In this document: positions 39,871 to 54,332 of the stretch, piece by piece
Numbering within the stretch: position 1 is the first letter of the stretch
How the letters are laid out: the number at the start of each line of letters is the position of its first letter
NCBI RefSeq assembly: GCF_022458985.1
Contig: NC_061781.1
Coordinates: 15,961,501-16,025,500, forward strand
Origin: Mugil cephalus
Lineage: Eukaryota; Chordata; Actinopteri; Mugiliformes; Mugilidae
Reading direction: 5' to 3'
DNA: 64,000 nt
Translations under genes and position numbers: made by a program
Notes under the pieces: generated by a model
Seen by the model: only the letters and a program-made list of their open reading frames with translations
Told to the model about the DNA's origin: nothing
Database searches by the model: none

Positions 39871-42800
39871 TCAAGAAGTTTCACTGGTTGCACATCATCG
39901 TCAACTTTATCTCGAAGCATTCCTGTCCTGTGCGCAAAGTCCTCCGTTGCGCATTCAGCAGAAGGGCCTGGATAATCACCAAATTTCCACGTAGTCGATG
40001 AACTGAACTGTCTTTAATCAAGATTGCATCCTGCATCTCAAGCTATTGTTCAGGACAATGACAGATCAAGATAGTGTGTATTGTTATTAGGTCAGCTGAG
40101 TCAAACTGACAGCAAACAGAAAAGGCCTGATCACAGGTCAGGGATCACTCAGTGTGTGAGCTGCAGAGTCAGGGATAAAATCACTTTGTTCCTCTCGTTA
40201 TGTTCCACATACAGATGTAATCATTTGGTTTTCAGAAAAACAACAACAACAACAACAAAAAAAAATAAGACCTGTTATCTGGATTTAAAATAATTCCACT
40301 GACAGATAAAGCATTTGAACCTGTGTCCAAGACTGGGACTACTTCACTGAAGTTTATTGTGTGGGATAAAAACATGCCGAAACTCTGTGACTGTAACTTA
40401 TAATATATACATTTCCTATTATATCAAAGAGATTCATCCTAGTGGCACAGGATCTATTTAAGAGCAAGAAATCATGTAGTAAATCCACAGACATTACAGA
40501 TACAATGATTACCTCCAGCAAAACGTCCTCTCGTCACGCCTTCATCTGGAGTTATATTTGTGGGAAAGTATTTTGTTTCTTGTAAACAGACTCGCTCGGG
40601 TGCATGAGACCTCAGATTTTTTAAGATATTTCTCATGCTTGACATTACTTCTGTGGAGTGGGATAAATGGCGCTCTTTCACAGAGATGGGGCCTTTAAAG
40701 AAACAATACCAGTCGCCATCAGTCCAGCTCGCTGGTATCCGGTATCCAAGGAGGTCTGAGCACCCCCTAATCCAATCCAGTCTTTTCATTTGTGGCCAAG
40801 TGGGCAATTCTCAATGGTTTGTTTCATGGTCAAACAGGGCATCTTCCCAACATGGCAAACACAAAAGGGACTGAAGGCAAATATTTAACTGGTCGACTTC
40901 AGAGTTTTGGGACATTATTGTTTTAATTCAATTTTTGTGTTTCCAAAACTTCAAGTGGGCTAAAACAACAGTATTTTTTTGGGGGGGGGGCTGGAATGAA
41001 ACTAATTTGCTATCAGAAATCCTCTCGTTCGCAAACCCGAACGCGCCACAGTTGCTCTGGTGCACACCGGCCCGTGTGGATCTGCCGCGCGTCGGTGTGT
41101 GTGTGTTGTGAATAGAGGATCTGCATGGGAACGTTCCAGCACTGGGCTGGCCCTTACAGCAGGCCCAGCAGCTGGTAGACAGCAGGCATGCAACTGTTAT
41201 TAGGCTGCAGCGTGGAAAAACAAAAACACGTCAGACACAAAAGCCTTTTTATCTGACATTATACTGCACATGCGCCCGTGTCACTTCAGCACAACAAACT
41301 CACCCAGAAACTCTCTGTGTGTCTTGGGACGGTCAGCTTTATTTTCAGACTTGTACGGTCTTTGTGTTTGTCACAGCTGAAGCTTCGCATTCTGAACATA
41401 TTGAAAGCTGCTCTGTCATCGAGTAGATCAAATCAAACGTCATGAAATAAAACCTCTATTTGTTCATATTCGGAAAATGCATTGTGGATAGAAATTAGAA
41501 CTTAGCATGCTTTGCTCTCACCGAGTAAGATTCCACTTGGATTCATCCACCCCCTGATTTATTGAGTGTTTGATTAGTGCAAACTCATACCTTGTGCATC
41601 GAAAGTATTAGCCGCGCGGTAATACTATCTTGTGTTTTTCTTACCAAAGACGCAATAAAATGAACTGCAGCTGAAGGCCGAACATCTCTTGAAGCAATTT
41701 TCTCCGTCCTAATTTACGCTGTGTTCCTGTTTAAGAATGAGCGCGCCGAAACGGGGATGATGGCAGGCTGCAGGAGCAAATTGAGGTAATCCTGCAGCGT
41801 CTAATTGCGAATAAAGTAAAGCTGCTGAAGCGCGGCACCAAACACAACAGCCGCCATGGTTACAAGCCACCGAGGAAGTGGCAGGCTCTTTGAACGGGCT
41901 CAAAATGAAGGGCAGTTTAAAGCTCGCTGAGAGCAAAATTGGCATAACGTCAACTGTTACATGACTTGGTTGGACAATCCGTGCCTGCGAGGCGTTCCTT
42001 AATGTGTCAGGTCATTAGGCTGCAGACCAGAACTGGAGTGACACAAACTCCCCTGCGCATATGAGTCATGAATTAAAACAAAATATGTTCCAGTTCAATG
42101 AAAATGCAAAGTATTACAAAATACTTTTTGAAAACAAAGAGTCCAGTGCTGAATGTTTATTGAAGATAACTGAATTGATTACTTCTAGTTTTTCCAAATA
42201 CCTTCCTCTGGGTCAGCAGATGTTAAGAAACAGACCCGTAAACGCTTGGTTCCCGCACGCGTGCTTCACACGCTGGGAAAAGGCTCAAGAAGGTCAGCGC
42301 ACACACAAACTTGTTCCAGCTCGAATGTTTCGTGGCCTAATCTGTAGCGCAGGCGCTCATAATGTATGGACACGTTTGGCTGTTTTCCTGGACAAGCCCC
42401 GGTTTGGATAAAATGTAGATAAGTATTTCAGCTGCCACGCAAACAATATGTTGTCCAGCAGGGTCTGGAAAAGAACGCGTCTTTGCTATAAACCTTGAGG
42501 CCAGCCAAGGGTTTGCAGAGTAAATATTTCTTTTGACGCTGTGTGTTTATTTCAGTGTTTACCTCAAAACATGAGGAGCATCTCTTCCACTGGATAGAGA
42601 CCAGACTAATGTCAAAGAATCTCCACAATCACTGCTTTGAAGGTCTCGATGAGCATCACCAGGGACCACACAAAGAATCTGGTGATGTCTGTGGGTTGAA
42701 GACTTCAGACACAGGTTTTCCACAATGCTTTTTTGTCTGTGTCCACTTCAGCTGAACCCCTAAAGTTTGTGCAATATGCACTGAAATATCCCACAGGTTC

Positions 42801-45371
42801 CCATAATGATCCACCAACTGAAGCGGAGATCACCATTTTGTTTTTAAATAGATAAGCTGTCTCGGTTGTGTATAAAGCATCATTGCTCCGTTCGATAATG
42901 TACGTTGGAAAGGCTTTGTGTATTTTTGAGTAGTAGAAGAAGCAATTTTCCCCAAATCTTCTTAAGACCAAGTGAGCGCCGCTCAGAACGTGCTTTGGAT
43001 GTGTTCACGCAAAGCGGAGAATGAAAATGGCTCCCGCACACACCACGTATTGTATTCATATGTGAACTCAAACCCCGGCTGCTCCTGGGACGTCGACCTT
43101 GAATTGTAGAGTGCAACGTGTGAGATTGTCATCTGGTTTAGCGTTTGAAAAGAAAAGTGGAATATTATGTTCCATTGCCATCTCGGGCATAATGGAGCAG
43201 ACCGTGCGTGTTGTTTGCCTCCACTCACAAACGGCTTTCAGAAGAAATTAACTCGCCTGTAAAACAGAGCCCTGCCTACAAGCTGAAAAACATACGCCAC
43301 TTATGGGCAAAGTTGAGCCTTCTGCGCACGAAACCCCCCGACTTGTCCGTGCATCTCTGATTCTACCTCGACTTCAACAAAATAAAAGTCTTGGAAAAGC
43401 TTTGCGGGATCATCGGTCTCTGCTAGAGGCTCTTCAAACACGAGTCAAAACAGAGAGTGGGAAAAGCGGCGATGACCGACTCCAGCAGGTCGAAGGGAGT
43501 GATGAACGTGTAAGCAGCGCTGAGCTCATGTAATTTATTGCCCCTGAGGCCCCAGGCAGAGGGCAGTAACAAAACAGCTACACGCACAGCTGGGAGCTGG
43601 GCAGGAAGTTAGATCCAGGCTACTTATCTCCTCTTGTGCGAAAAGACAGAATAAATGAAAACACTTATCGCTTTGGACCGATAGGCCAGAGTTTGAGAAA
43701 AATCGTGTTACATCTGCTGCCCTTGATTTGTGGTGGTGTGAGGAGTGAAATGAGTCGGGAGTGGCCAGATTTTGAGGACTCAACAGACAGACTTAACTCT
43801 GCGAATGGAAAAACAAAGCAACTATGCACACCCTCGTGACTCTGGCTCCAGAGATAATTGGGTCACTGCGACTCTGTTGCTCTCCACAGTACACAGGATG
43901 CATCAAGATGAAACCATCGCTGGTGTTTTGGGATGTTTAGAGAAGAAAGCGTTTGATTTTTTGCACAAATAAAACAAGCAGAGACACATTGTGTCAGGCA
44001 GAAAGTCAAAGGGAAGGTGGGTGGGTGGGTGAGGGGGAACAACACTGGGGCAAACATTATGAGTGTGGTGGTAAACTTGAGCTGTGTTCCTTCTTCTGCC
44101 GGTAAAGGCCTCGAGGTGCGTGAAACATCACAGTGATCAATCAAAGCTGAGCGTTTAAGCATGAGCTCCATTTAATTTGCATCAGCTTCTCTGATGAATG
44201 TGGTGCACGAGGCTTTATTTGTTCGAAGAGATTATTCCAAATGTTTCGTTACAGCAACTGAGCTGATGGCAAAGCAAGTCTTTGCTACCATCTAGTGGAG
44301 TTCTATATTATTGTTGCCCAGACATGCAAAATATAAAACTAATTGACAAAAATTTGCGTTGTCCAAATTAAAGACATTCTGCCAACTGGCATATATACTG
44401 TGTATGTATACAGCAAGACAGAAAACGTTTTCACTTACTTCCAGCTTTATTATTTATCTGTTTTAACATAAACTTGCTTTGCAGAATATTTACTGTTGCT
44501 CCAGTGCAGATTTCGCATAAGAGTCTCATGCAGACAACTTCTGGACCCACTGGGTCTACGCAAACAAGTCAAAGTCTTATGATAGAATTTGCTGAGGGGT
44601 TTGCAAACTGTTTCATAGACACATGCAGGTTAATCAGACTGTTGCGCAATAGGCTTGAGAGATTTTGCCACGTTTTCACCCCTTAAAATGAGAATTTAGA
44701 ACCAGGTTTAAAGTGTGCACATTCTGATTGTATGTACCACTCCACAATATCACATGTATATAAAATACTGTTTATTTGTTTGTTTGTTTTGTGGCACATT
44801 TACTTAGAAATGCCCTTGTGTTTCCTGAAATGCAACTTTCCTTTCCAAAATGACACTATTAATGAATATTGCGCTCGTTTGACACCAGACTGTCATCGGT
44901 TAATGATTGTCTGTTAATTGTCTGAACTAACTTCACAGGTTTGAACGGGTGTTTTGCACGTAAAGGCCGCTTCAGATGCATGATGCGACACAGAACACAA
45001 AAACCGAGAGTCCAACCTGTTGAATTCATGCTCCGGTTTGGATCAGGTTAAATGGAAGCGCTCAGCTTCTGCGCATGCAAATAAAACACCGTTCAGCCTG
45101 AAGCGTTCATCGGGAGATTAGTTGGTGTTTCCGGTTCGAAAAAAAAAACGGCACTAATGTGACTTTTCTTCAATCACAAACGATGAAAGTGAAATTTCTC
45201 CAGCAGACTCCTGTTATGTTACTTGACAGATTAAGCAGATTGAGTGGTATGCCCTGGGTTTACCTGAGGGAAATTATCAAGTCACCGGATAACAGGCGAC
45301 TCATGTTATGTGAATGGTATCACCTCCCAGCAGCTGCTCTCCTGAGCTGGGAATAAAGGCATGCAGTCTGC

Positions 45372-45414
45372 TGTGTGTGTGTGTGCATGTGTGTTTGTGT
45401 GTGTGTGTGTGTGC
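45372..45414. repeat. Imperfect (TG)n microsatellite
   Basis: Dinucleotide TG repeats interrupted by a CA and a TT. It explains the Cys/Val-rich and His/Thr-rich open frames here. Confidence 0.9.
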
Positions 45415-47625
45415 GTACATAAACAAATACGAATCTGAGGTGCAAGGAGTCAATTGTGAAGCATTTAGGCAGCAACGACATGTTAGAGATCTGAAACAAA
45501 TATAAATATAATAAATACATAAATAATAGAAGTCTGAGAATAGCACAACACTAGAAAGGAGTGTCAGCGAACAAATGTAGTCAAGGAAGTGATGTTTTCT
45601 GCAAGTTTTTGAAATAGCATACATGGCTTTATTTAATGGAAGCTCATCTGCTGCTGAAAACAGCAGCTATTTCATTCCCTTTGTCGTCTATTCTACAGCT
45701 TCTGTTATTAGGAGTGAAACTGTGACAATTTCAAGATTCAATATTCATTTTTTTTATTATTATTCTTTTCAATTTCAAAGATTCAATTTTCCCCTTTCCA
45801 CATCAGAGCAACGGCGGGTTGTGTTCTTGGAGCGTAGGTGCAATCAATAAATGAAATGGACAACCTTCGATACTTCCTCTCTAAACATTTGTTATCTTGG
45901 AAACTATTACCGTCCCCTCAGGCGATCATGTCAAAACTGAATAGTTGCGTCGTTTCAGTTTCATATTGAAGTAATGCCTCACAGCATCCATTTCCAAGCT
46001 GATTACTCCCCGCCAATCTCCCTGCTCCTGGCTTTCCCAAACACCCTCATATTTTATTCATTTGGAGGTTTGGTGACCTCCAGATGTCCACGTCTCGCCG
46101 CGGTTCTCTCCTCACCTCGAAACCAACGGGACGCGGCTCTAGTCATTAGCGCTCTGAATCTCAAACTTTGAGAACTTTGCTGCGGCCACGTCTTCGCCAA
46201 AATGGATTTTTATCCACGAGCCTTTTCCGGGAATGCCGCCGCACTCCCTGTTCTTTGGAAAGAGCAAACGAGGTGAAAAGCATAGTGGGAGCTGGCCTCG
46301 TTTACTGTGTGTCGGTGTGACACAGACAAGCATATCACAAAAGTAAGCATTTCTACTTCATTATCACAGCCAGCATGTGCCTTATTACCATTTACATACT
46401 CTGCAATCTTGCAACAGCACGCTGTTTATACTGACGTGGGCTGCTGCCGGTGGCTCCGCTCTACTGTTGGGAAGTGGGTTTATAAGATGCCAAACATAAT
46501 TGTTATTTGCTAATGTGGTAATAGCAGCCATTCATTGTCATTTTTAGTTATTTTACCAATTGCTCTGTGACGCTAATGAATGCTGCACTTATTTGACTTT
46601 TTCTTTTCCTTTTTGCTGCATATGGTGATTTTCAAAAGAGTAAATTATTTGATCTTATGCCTTATTTCTTGTGCAGCGTTGACTGGCTTTCTAGGATGTT
46701 CGCACCTGTGTGTCTGTAAGCATTTTATCATAGCGCCCACTGTAAAAAAAACTGACAAGGGAGCTCTACTCGCTGTCAGAGGCCAAGCAGAGTGTCATTA
46801 TTTTCCCGGGAGGCCCCGCTTCATTAGAAAAACAGAGGCATCAGACAGCCGGTGGGGGAACGAGTCCATCACCGAGCCTCACCCACATTGATCCGCACTC
46901 AATACAGCGGCAGCAGAATGAGAAATGTACACCTTTAAAATGTGCCAAGGCTCCGCAGACGGAGCGAGAAGCAAGCGGTTGCCGGGGACCTTTAACCATC
47001 TGGTTTGCTGGTGTTCGCCGCAGATGATGTAGATGGAGCCGTGCATCGTCCAAGATTTGAAGGGGGGGAAAAAAAACAAACATGTTTTCAGGTCAGTCGT
47101 CCTGTACTTCCTGCGTAGCACTTTCAGGGTCACAAAAGTCACAAAAAGTGCTGAAAATAATCTTTGGACACCACTTGGAAACCAATTAATATGCAATTAC
47201 TGGTGATTATAGTTCAATATTGTTGTAAATATTGAACTACAATGTGTTTTCGACATGTACAAACCACCAGTCTGCACGGTACAGTTGTAATAATCTATTA
47301 TGTGTCCCCAAAAATAAGTGAGCAAAGTGGCTAATTTATTTTCCAATTTTTTTTTTGTTTAGTTTTTTTGAAGGAATCATAATGGGCTTTTTGGAGGATT
47401 TTAATTATTGTTATTATTTATTTATTTTTTTACTTGACTGACCTTTTCTCCCTTGTTCCTCATCAGCTTAACTATTGACTGATGCCAAATTAAACTGTGT
47501 CTGATTGTTTCTCTCCAGCCTGATGAGAACAGCTGCACCGGATCAATATATCCATTTGTAAAGTAAAATCTAATTGGAAATTGGTGCCCGCTCGCTGTCG
47601 CTGCTCACAGGCGTGGGAGCAGACC

Positions 47626-47626
<1 letters not shown>

Positions 47627-47667
<41 letters not shown>
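47627..47667. repeat. (GCTG)n tetranucleotide tandem repeat
   Basis: About ten uninterrupted copies of the 4-bp unit. The open frame with repeated GWLA units across it is a product of this repeat. Confidence 0.95.
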
Positions 47668-50169
47668 TGAGGCAGGCGAAGCCAGAAAGGGTGCTTTTGG
47701 CGAAACCAGATAAGAGTCGTTTGTTATCTCACCTCATAATGAGAAATCAAACAGATTCCTCTGCTTGTGTGGACCCCCCCTCCACCCCCCTCTTCCCCAG
47801 TACACAGGCAGTGTTTAATTGTGTTCGCCAGCTGAAACCCTCGCAGCTTTTGAGGTTTCATTCGTCATCAGAGAAATACAGCTGCTCCAATCCGCTTATC
47901 AATGTGTGTCTCGGTGATGTTTCCATGGAAACTGTGTTTACTGCCCCACAGTGTTCTAAAAATGGTTCCAAAGTGATAACGGCGCCAGAGTAGTGAGAGC
48001 GGTGCAAAGATGTGATGAACAATGACAATGACTGACGCCGAAACGAGCGAATTTGAATGCGCACAGGCGCCGCACGAGCTGCTTGTTCGCTGTTAAACGT
48101 GGACATTAACATTCAAAAAGTCCCCTTTTTTGCTTTGTTTATTTAAAGGTAAGAATGTTGAATTAAAAGGCCACTCTCCTGTCTTGCTTCCTTCCTCCTT
48201 CTCGTAGTCACTGTTCATAAACCTTGCTGGCAGCTCTGCAGAGGTGCCAAATATCTTAGCTGGTGAATACAGAAATACAAATTACACGTCGGAATTGAGG
48301 TTGACCCTGTGGCAGCACGTGCTTAGTGCGAAGTCCGAATAATGGGATTTAAAAGGCTAATTAATGTCATTATTACTCTTTCTTCTAATAATAACGTGAG
48401 ACTCTACTGGCACATCACCCAGGACCTGGACATCTTGAGATATATCATTCCATATCTTATATGTTTGAATGTGTATATGTGAAAGCGCCGTCCACATTTC
48501 ATCCCCAATTATAAGAGCAGAAGTATAAAAAATTAAAAGATAAAGAAGGAACACAAACATGCCGCTCGATATTATTACTACGAATATTCTGAAACATTTC
48601 CGCACTGTGTATGTTCTTGCCTCAACGTGAATGTTGAAAGATGTCTTTTGAAGAAGACAGTAATCAGCCGTCTTGGGTGGAGGAGACAGTCACAGCGCTG
48701 TTCCCATGGCGATGAGCTTGGAGGATGAAACTTTGAATTCATCAAGTTTAAGGAAGTGTTTTATAGTCACTGAGGGAAATCTGGGTTTCACTAAGGTAAT
48801 GATAATCAGTTCAGTTTGGCTTTCTTTTGACCAAATTTCTTAATATCTGATTGTTGTTTCCTAAACTCTATTATCTCCATGATAAGGACTTGCTTTATTC
48901 GAGCAGCTGTCATGTGAAACACTTGGAAGTGTTCATGTGTGTGCTTGCTTCCTTAGAAGTATACATTTTATGTTCAAAGTTATGTCCATGAAAGTACTGA
49001 ATCATTCCTCTTGTAGGTGGTTTTAGTAGCCCCGAAAGGCTTTCAATAAAAAAAAAAAAAAAAAAATCATGAGATTGTGTGATTGACAGTGTAGACATTC
49101 AAAGATTAAAGGATGAAAGACACTGAAAACTGTTTTGATGACGAAGATGTGTGCCCCCCGGAAAGAAGCAACGAGAAAAAGAAAAAAAAATAGATAAATA
49201 TATTATTATGTCAGTTTTGTGCATTTGATCTGATCTGACAGATTCAAGGTTGTGAATGAATAAGAAAAAAAGGCTGCCCTTATTAAATTATCTCAAGGAT
49301 CGCACCGCTAAAACATGGTTGAGTAAATTCAGGCAGTTTTTTTGGGACTGAACGAGAGCAGAGCTGCTTTAATGATACACAAAAGATGCGGTAGCTGTCA
49401 GGTATCTCCTCTGACCGTCTCCCATCCTTAGATGACCTGACAGCTTCACATCGTGTCCACCACCCAACCAGAACCACACTTTCCTCCCGGAGTACCAGCT
49501 GAACTACATCACTGTAAAATATATGACACTGACAAAGATCATCCAAATGTACTCCCTAGTTATAATTCCAGGCTGGTAGCTAATTAACGACCTGATTAGC
49601 ATCATGCAAATGCATCTGTTTGTACATTTAACACGAATCACATTATCATCATTTTCAAATAAATCACCCTTAATTAACGCTTTAATAATAATTGCTGTAA
49701 AAAGAGAAATTTACCACAATCTGTTAATGAATAGCATTTTATTCTGAAATAGATTTGCTATAAATAATATGTGTCCTATCCTATTAACTGTGTGGCAACA
49801 TCATCATCTTTTTAGTGAAATCATCCTCTAATGTGTCGTAGCGCACACTATCATGTTTTATCCTGTATTTCTGGTTTTCTTTATATATATATAAGAAGTA
49901 ACAAAGGAGGAGCTGACAATGCACTGAAGTGACGTCATATGTGGAAGATGCAAATGATGTCTTGCCTTTGAAAATTCAATCAGCGGTGCCTTATTTGAAT
50001 ATGAAGTCCACCATCTGTTCAAGGATTTTACTTTGAAAATTATTACTTTGATGTTTTGGACATTGCTTCCAAGAAAGCGGCGATTTCTTACGGCGCCCGT
50101 ACCTCTGAAGGAAACGCTATGGCTTAATTGTTTGAAACCAGTTAAAGACGTGCTTTACATTATCTGAAG

Positions 50170-50265
50170 CGTAGGTCTTCAACAGGGGGTCCGTGACCCC
50201 TAGGGTGTCCACAGAGGTACTGCGGGGGGGTCGCAAAATCCTTGGTTGATTAGACTTTTTTTTTT
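50170..50265. mobile_element. Truncated copy related to the hAT element at 22184
   Basis: It begins CGTAGGTCTTCAACAGGGGG and includes GGGTCGCAAAATCCTTGGTT then GATTAGAC. The copy at 22184 has the same words (AGGTCTTCAGCAGGGGGG, TTGCAAAATCTTTGGTTGAT). No matching right end was found, so this is a 5' fragment of the same or a sister family. Confidence 0.65.
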
Positions 50266-53200
50266 AAAATGGTGAAATCCCATGTATTTATGTGTGTTTA
50301 TGTCAGGTATGTTTGTGGCAGGTGCACGACCACCCTACTGTTGCATGTTTCAATTAAAAATAATAGGGGGAAGACGTGGGGATGACGGGAAGAATCTAAA
50401 GAAAAGGCAACTGAAACAAATGAAATGAAAATCTAATTCAGTTTCAGTTGTGAAAATGTTAAGTTTGGCCCAGCTGTAAAACCAATGAGCCGTTCAGAAG
50501 GTTTAAAGACGAACAGGACGAGTTGGAGAAGCGACGTGGCTTCAGTCAACAAGACACTGATACTCGATAACCGAGAACAGTGTTTTAGTTCACTCTCCCA
50601 GGATGAGCCTAAGTGCACGAGCTACAAAATGAAATGCTTTTACCGTAGCCGGGGTTCGAGTGTAAACGCGTGACTGGGACAGAAAACATCACAGACAGCC
50701 CTCTTCAGAACAGTAAGCTGCTCACTTCAATAGAAGTGGATTCACTTTGAGTGTGACAGTCAGTCATCTTTAATGCGTTCTTCCATTTGACAGGCTGCAT
50801 GCTAATCACTTTTAAGGAGCCATGTTTGTGCAAGCGCATCATGTCTTGTGTTCCTTGCAGCGAGCCTCTCGCTGCATACCTGCACATACTCCACTTTTTG
50901 ACATCAATCACAGCCCCCTGTTTTTTTTTTTTTCCCGGACGGACCTGACGAGATGTTGCAGCCTGCTACGTTTCCAAGTAATCCAACGTGCAATTTTCCC
51001 ACCACAGTTACGAGACGGTCACATTAAGGTGGAATGTCATCATACATTAATATTCAACAAGGCGCCCTGCATTTAAGGGATTAGTTTTCCTATAAATATC
51101 TTGTTTTAATAAAAGTCCAGGGAATAGGCGCTGGTAGTACTCTGTGCCTTTCTTGATGGTAATGAGTCCCATAACGCACATCTAAGCTGCAAAAAATGGA
51201 GAAAATTCTAAAATAAATAAATAGACGCATGCATAAAGAAACAGACAGAAACCGGTTAAGCAATTGGAATTACACTCACTCTTCAATCTACTCTTGCATC
51301 ACTTTGACAGCTTTGACAGCGAGACAAGCCTGCAAGCTAGAAATAGAGAAGAATAGAGCCAGTGTCAGCATGGCGCAGAAATTGGCCAGGAAAAAAAAAA
51401 AAAAAAAAAGCATGTGTATGTTTAGTTTTTTGCATGGCTGCACAGAAACCGCTCGGGGGGGAGATATCCTGGCATGTTGGTTTGAGGGCAAGAAACTGCG
51501 AGTCGCTCGGGGAGTGACTGCTTAACAAACTTAACACAGTCGTTAGCGTCCACGACAACGCAAACGTGTGCCAGTTTTATTTTTAGCCGCCTGAATGTAC
51601 GGAGACGGAGGCGGCTGTGGAGGATGTGTGGGGGTCTAGACAGGGGATCAGTGGGTTTTCGGTGCTCAGCGATGGAGAAAGGCTCTGTGGTTGTCATGAG
51701 GCTCCGACTGGTGAGGGAAAGCTGTGATTGACGGATGGGTCTTAGCGAAGACCACTGCCGGTACCTTCGCTTAGCCGTGGGGGGGAATATCAGGACTATA
51801 GGGCGCAGCGTCCTCGTATGCATTTTCACGGGGCTCTGGAGCCCCTGCACTATATCTTAAAAGGAGTATAAACACGTGTGTCTGTGCTGCAGCCAGAGAG
51901 CGTGCGCCGTATAATCTGAACCAGTTTATCACTCTCTTCTCTAGGAGACTCAAAATAGCTTCATTTTTGCTATGACAGAGGGCTTATGATAATTGCGCTG
52001 GGTGTTTTGGCACTGGAGGATTCTCAAATCCTTCCTTCTCTTCAAGAATCCGCTCATTAAATCCTTTACATTCTTCCTGCTGCATGTTGCGCAGCCTCGA
52101 TCACAAACACCTCCTGCCACAAGTTACTTCTCCGTATCCCTGCTAGGCCCGAGATCAGCTCCATGAGTTGAATTATAGAGCGAGAAAGTCATTAAGAGGG
52201 ATAAAGATACAAGGGATCGATGGAGCAATGGATAGTCAGCAGCTCTCAATTGTCTCCAGTCCAGTGCACATGAGCATCGGGCGGTAAAGCCTGCTTGTTG
52301 TTTCCAGGTGGGCTCTCCAGCCGGTCTACAACTCCTCACTTACTGAGGGGGATCAATGACAACCTCCTACCCAGACTATATGGAGCTTACAGCTGGCTAA
52401 AAAAAAAAAAGGTTCTGTGTGCAGAAATACTGCAGATTTCAAATATTCAAAAATGCTAAATTGAGATATATATATACTGCAATGGGGGAAGGGGGGCCGT
52501 ATCATAGCAGAGAGATTACAAAAGAGAAAACGTTTTGATTGAATTTGAAAGTCATAAATTGTGCTGCAAATCCTTTAGGACAACACAATAAACCAGATGA
52601 TGTAAAGCCTTTAATTCCCTGCAGAACAACAGGCAGTCGCGAGCAGTCTTTGTTGTGTGTGGGCAGCTTTAAAACAGCGCCTTCGCCCGTCTTGTGTCTG
52701 TAATTTTAATAGCTGTGTGGCAACTGCTGGATAAATGAGGCTGATGTTTCTTGTCTAAAGGACCGCTCTTTTTTATTCCATCTCTTCACACTCACTCACA
52801 CGCAGAGGGAGAGAAAGAGGCTCTCATTTCTCCTCCCTTAATAACAAGCAGATTTGACTCGCTCTCCTTTAATTACGTGACCCACCTGGCCCGAAGTCTT
52901 TCCTTAAGGAAACTAATGGCCAATTGAAGCTGTGGCTGCTTGACATTACACAGATGTGCCACATGCACCTGTCTCAGAGATGGGAAATAAGTGGCTTGAG
53001 CGCCGGGAGAATTTTTGGCTCATACCAGAAGAAGAATGTATTCATTAAAGAAAATATCAAGTTATTTTGACCTCACATCAGACGTGGTGACATTAGAAGT
53101 GATAAGATTCGCTGTTCCTCTTGACACTTGCCGGACAAAGCAAAGTTTGTTCATTAGAAGCTCAATATGAACATGCTTGTGAATTGGTGAACATGGTGGT

Positions 53201-54332
53201 GAATGGGCCATGCAAGAGACGACAGAGCAATGTTAAATCCCTAAACTGGAGAAAGCAATGGATTCCCAAGCATGAGACACGCCGTGACACTTAATCCAAG
53301 TAATTTGGGCTAGCATTAAAGGAGGAGGAGGATGACACGAATGGACCTCAGGCTGAGACACACCAAGTTGATCCGTTAACTGGTCGGTAACCAAGTGTCA
53401 CGGCAAAAGTGCACGGCCCCAGGCGTGTCACAGTGCTGAAGCATGCGATGTGCTGAGAGTAATCTCACGAGCGCAACGTCTGAGGTTGGCTTGATGTGAA
53501 TGAAATGTTGCTTTCCCTCACTAAGTTTAGCTGCTTCCTCCACAGCACATGACTGTATGTGTTCATGTGAAATGAGTCATTCATGCTTGTGGTCCATGAA
53601 GCCTCACAGCCCACCCACATCCCGAGGCTGCCAGGTCTGTTTCAAACCTCAGTACCAAGAGCTTATATACATATATATTGAACAATGGTAAATCAGTGTG
53701 GTGGCCTATAAACCCCAGTTCCTCCACCCTGGGGCTTCGGTCTCCCCATATACTAAATTTCTTGCCGTTTCAGTCTGTGTCTGTCAGTCAGTTCTCTTTG
53801 GTCTCGCTCTGGGAGGCCAACCTTTCAGCATTTCCAGCGATGTGCTTCTGAAATCTGTTTCCAGGGCAACCGGGGTACCAAATACTCTCCCAGCGGCGTT
53901 TTCGCTTGTGCGTCCTTTGTTTACACTTTTCATATCGGCGAGGATGTAGGTTGCTCCAAACACACATGGAAAGGGACAGAAATAGCATATTGCTTACAAA
54001 TACGCCAAAGGATGGTGTAACCCAGTGAATCTGATGTTAGACACCCACAGCATAAATTTCAGCTGAATCTCATTCCTGAAAATTATGCTCAGGAATAGAA
54101 GGATGCAAGCCAACACAGAATGACTATTTATATTATTGTTATATTACGATCCACATTATACCTAATTTCACTTATAGAAAACATGAAAAAAAAGAAAGAA
54201 AAAAAAATCCCCAAACCTGTTAATCCTGTTGCGCAGCTGCGCGCACTGGGAGATTCCCCATCAAGCCTGTCTACTGAAACAAAAGCTGTCATTTCAAACA
54301 GTCGTCATGCAACAGACTCTGGTGACTGTGTG

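Larger units (their letters stand above)
39871..54332. other. Intergenic region between GPM6B and GLRA2
   Basis: About 14.5 kb between divergently transcribed genes, with no coding exon I can support. It contains a TG microsatellite (45372-45414), a TGGC tandem repeat (47627-47667), a truncated hAT-related copy (about 50170-50265), a 12-bp perfect hairpin (47210-47239) and AT-rich clusters of homeodomain-like sites (49580-49770). Human GEMIN8, which sits in this interval, is not visible. Confidence 0.6.

Noticed and set aside
47574..47993. 139-codon frame with GWLA repeats
   Set aside because: The repeat comes from the (GCTG)n microsatellite, and no start, splice or family support exists.
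50640..50670. Possible tRNA T-arm (GGGGTTCGAGT)
   Set aside because: No acceptor stem, D arm or anticodon arm could be arranged around it.
39871..54332. Search for GEMIN8 in the GPM6B-GLRA2 interval
   Set aside because: Human GEMIN8 lies between these genes, but no frame here resembles it or forms a plausible exon set.
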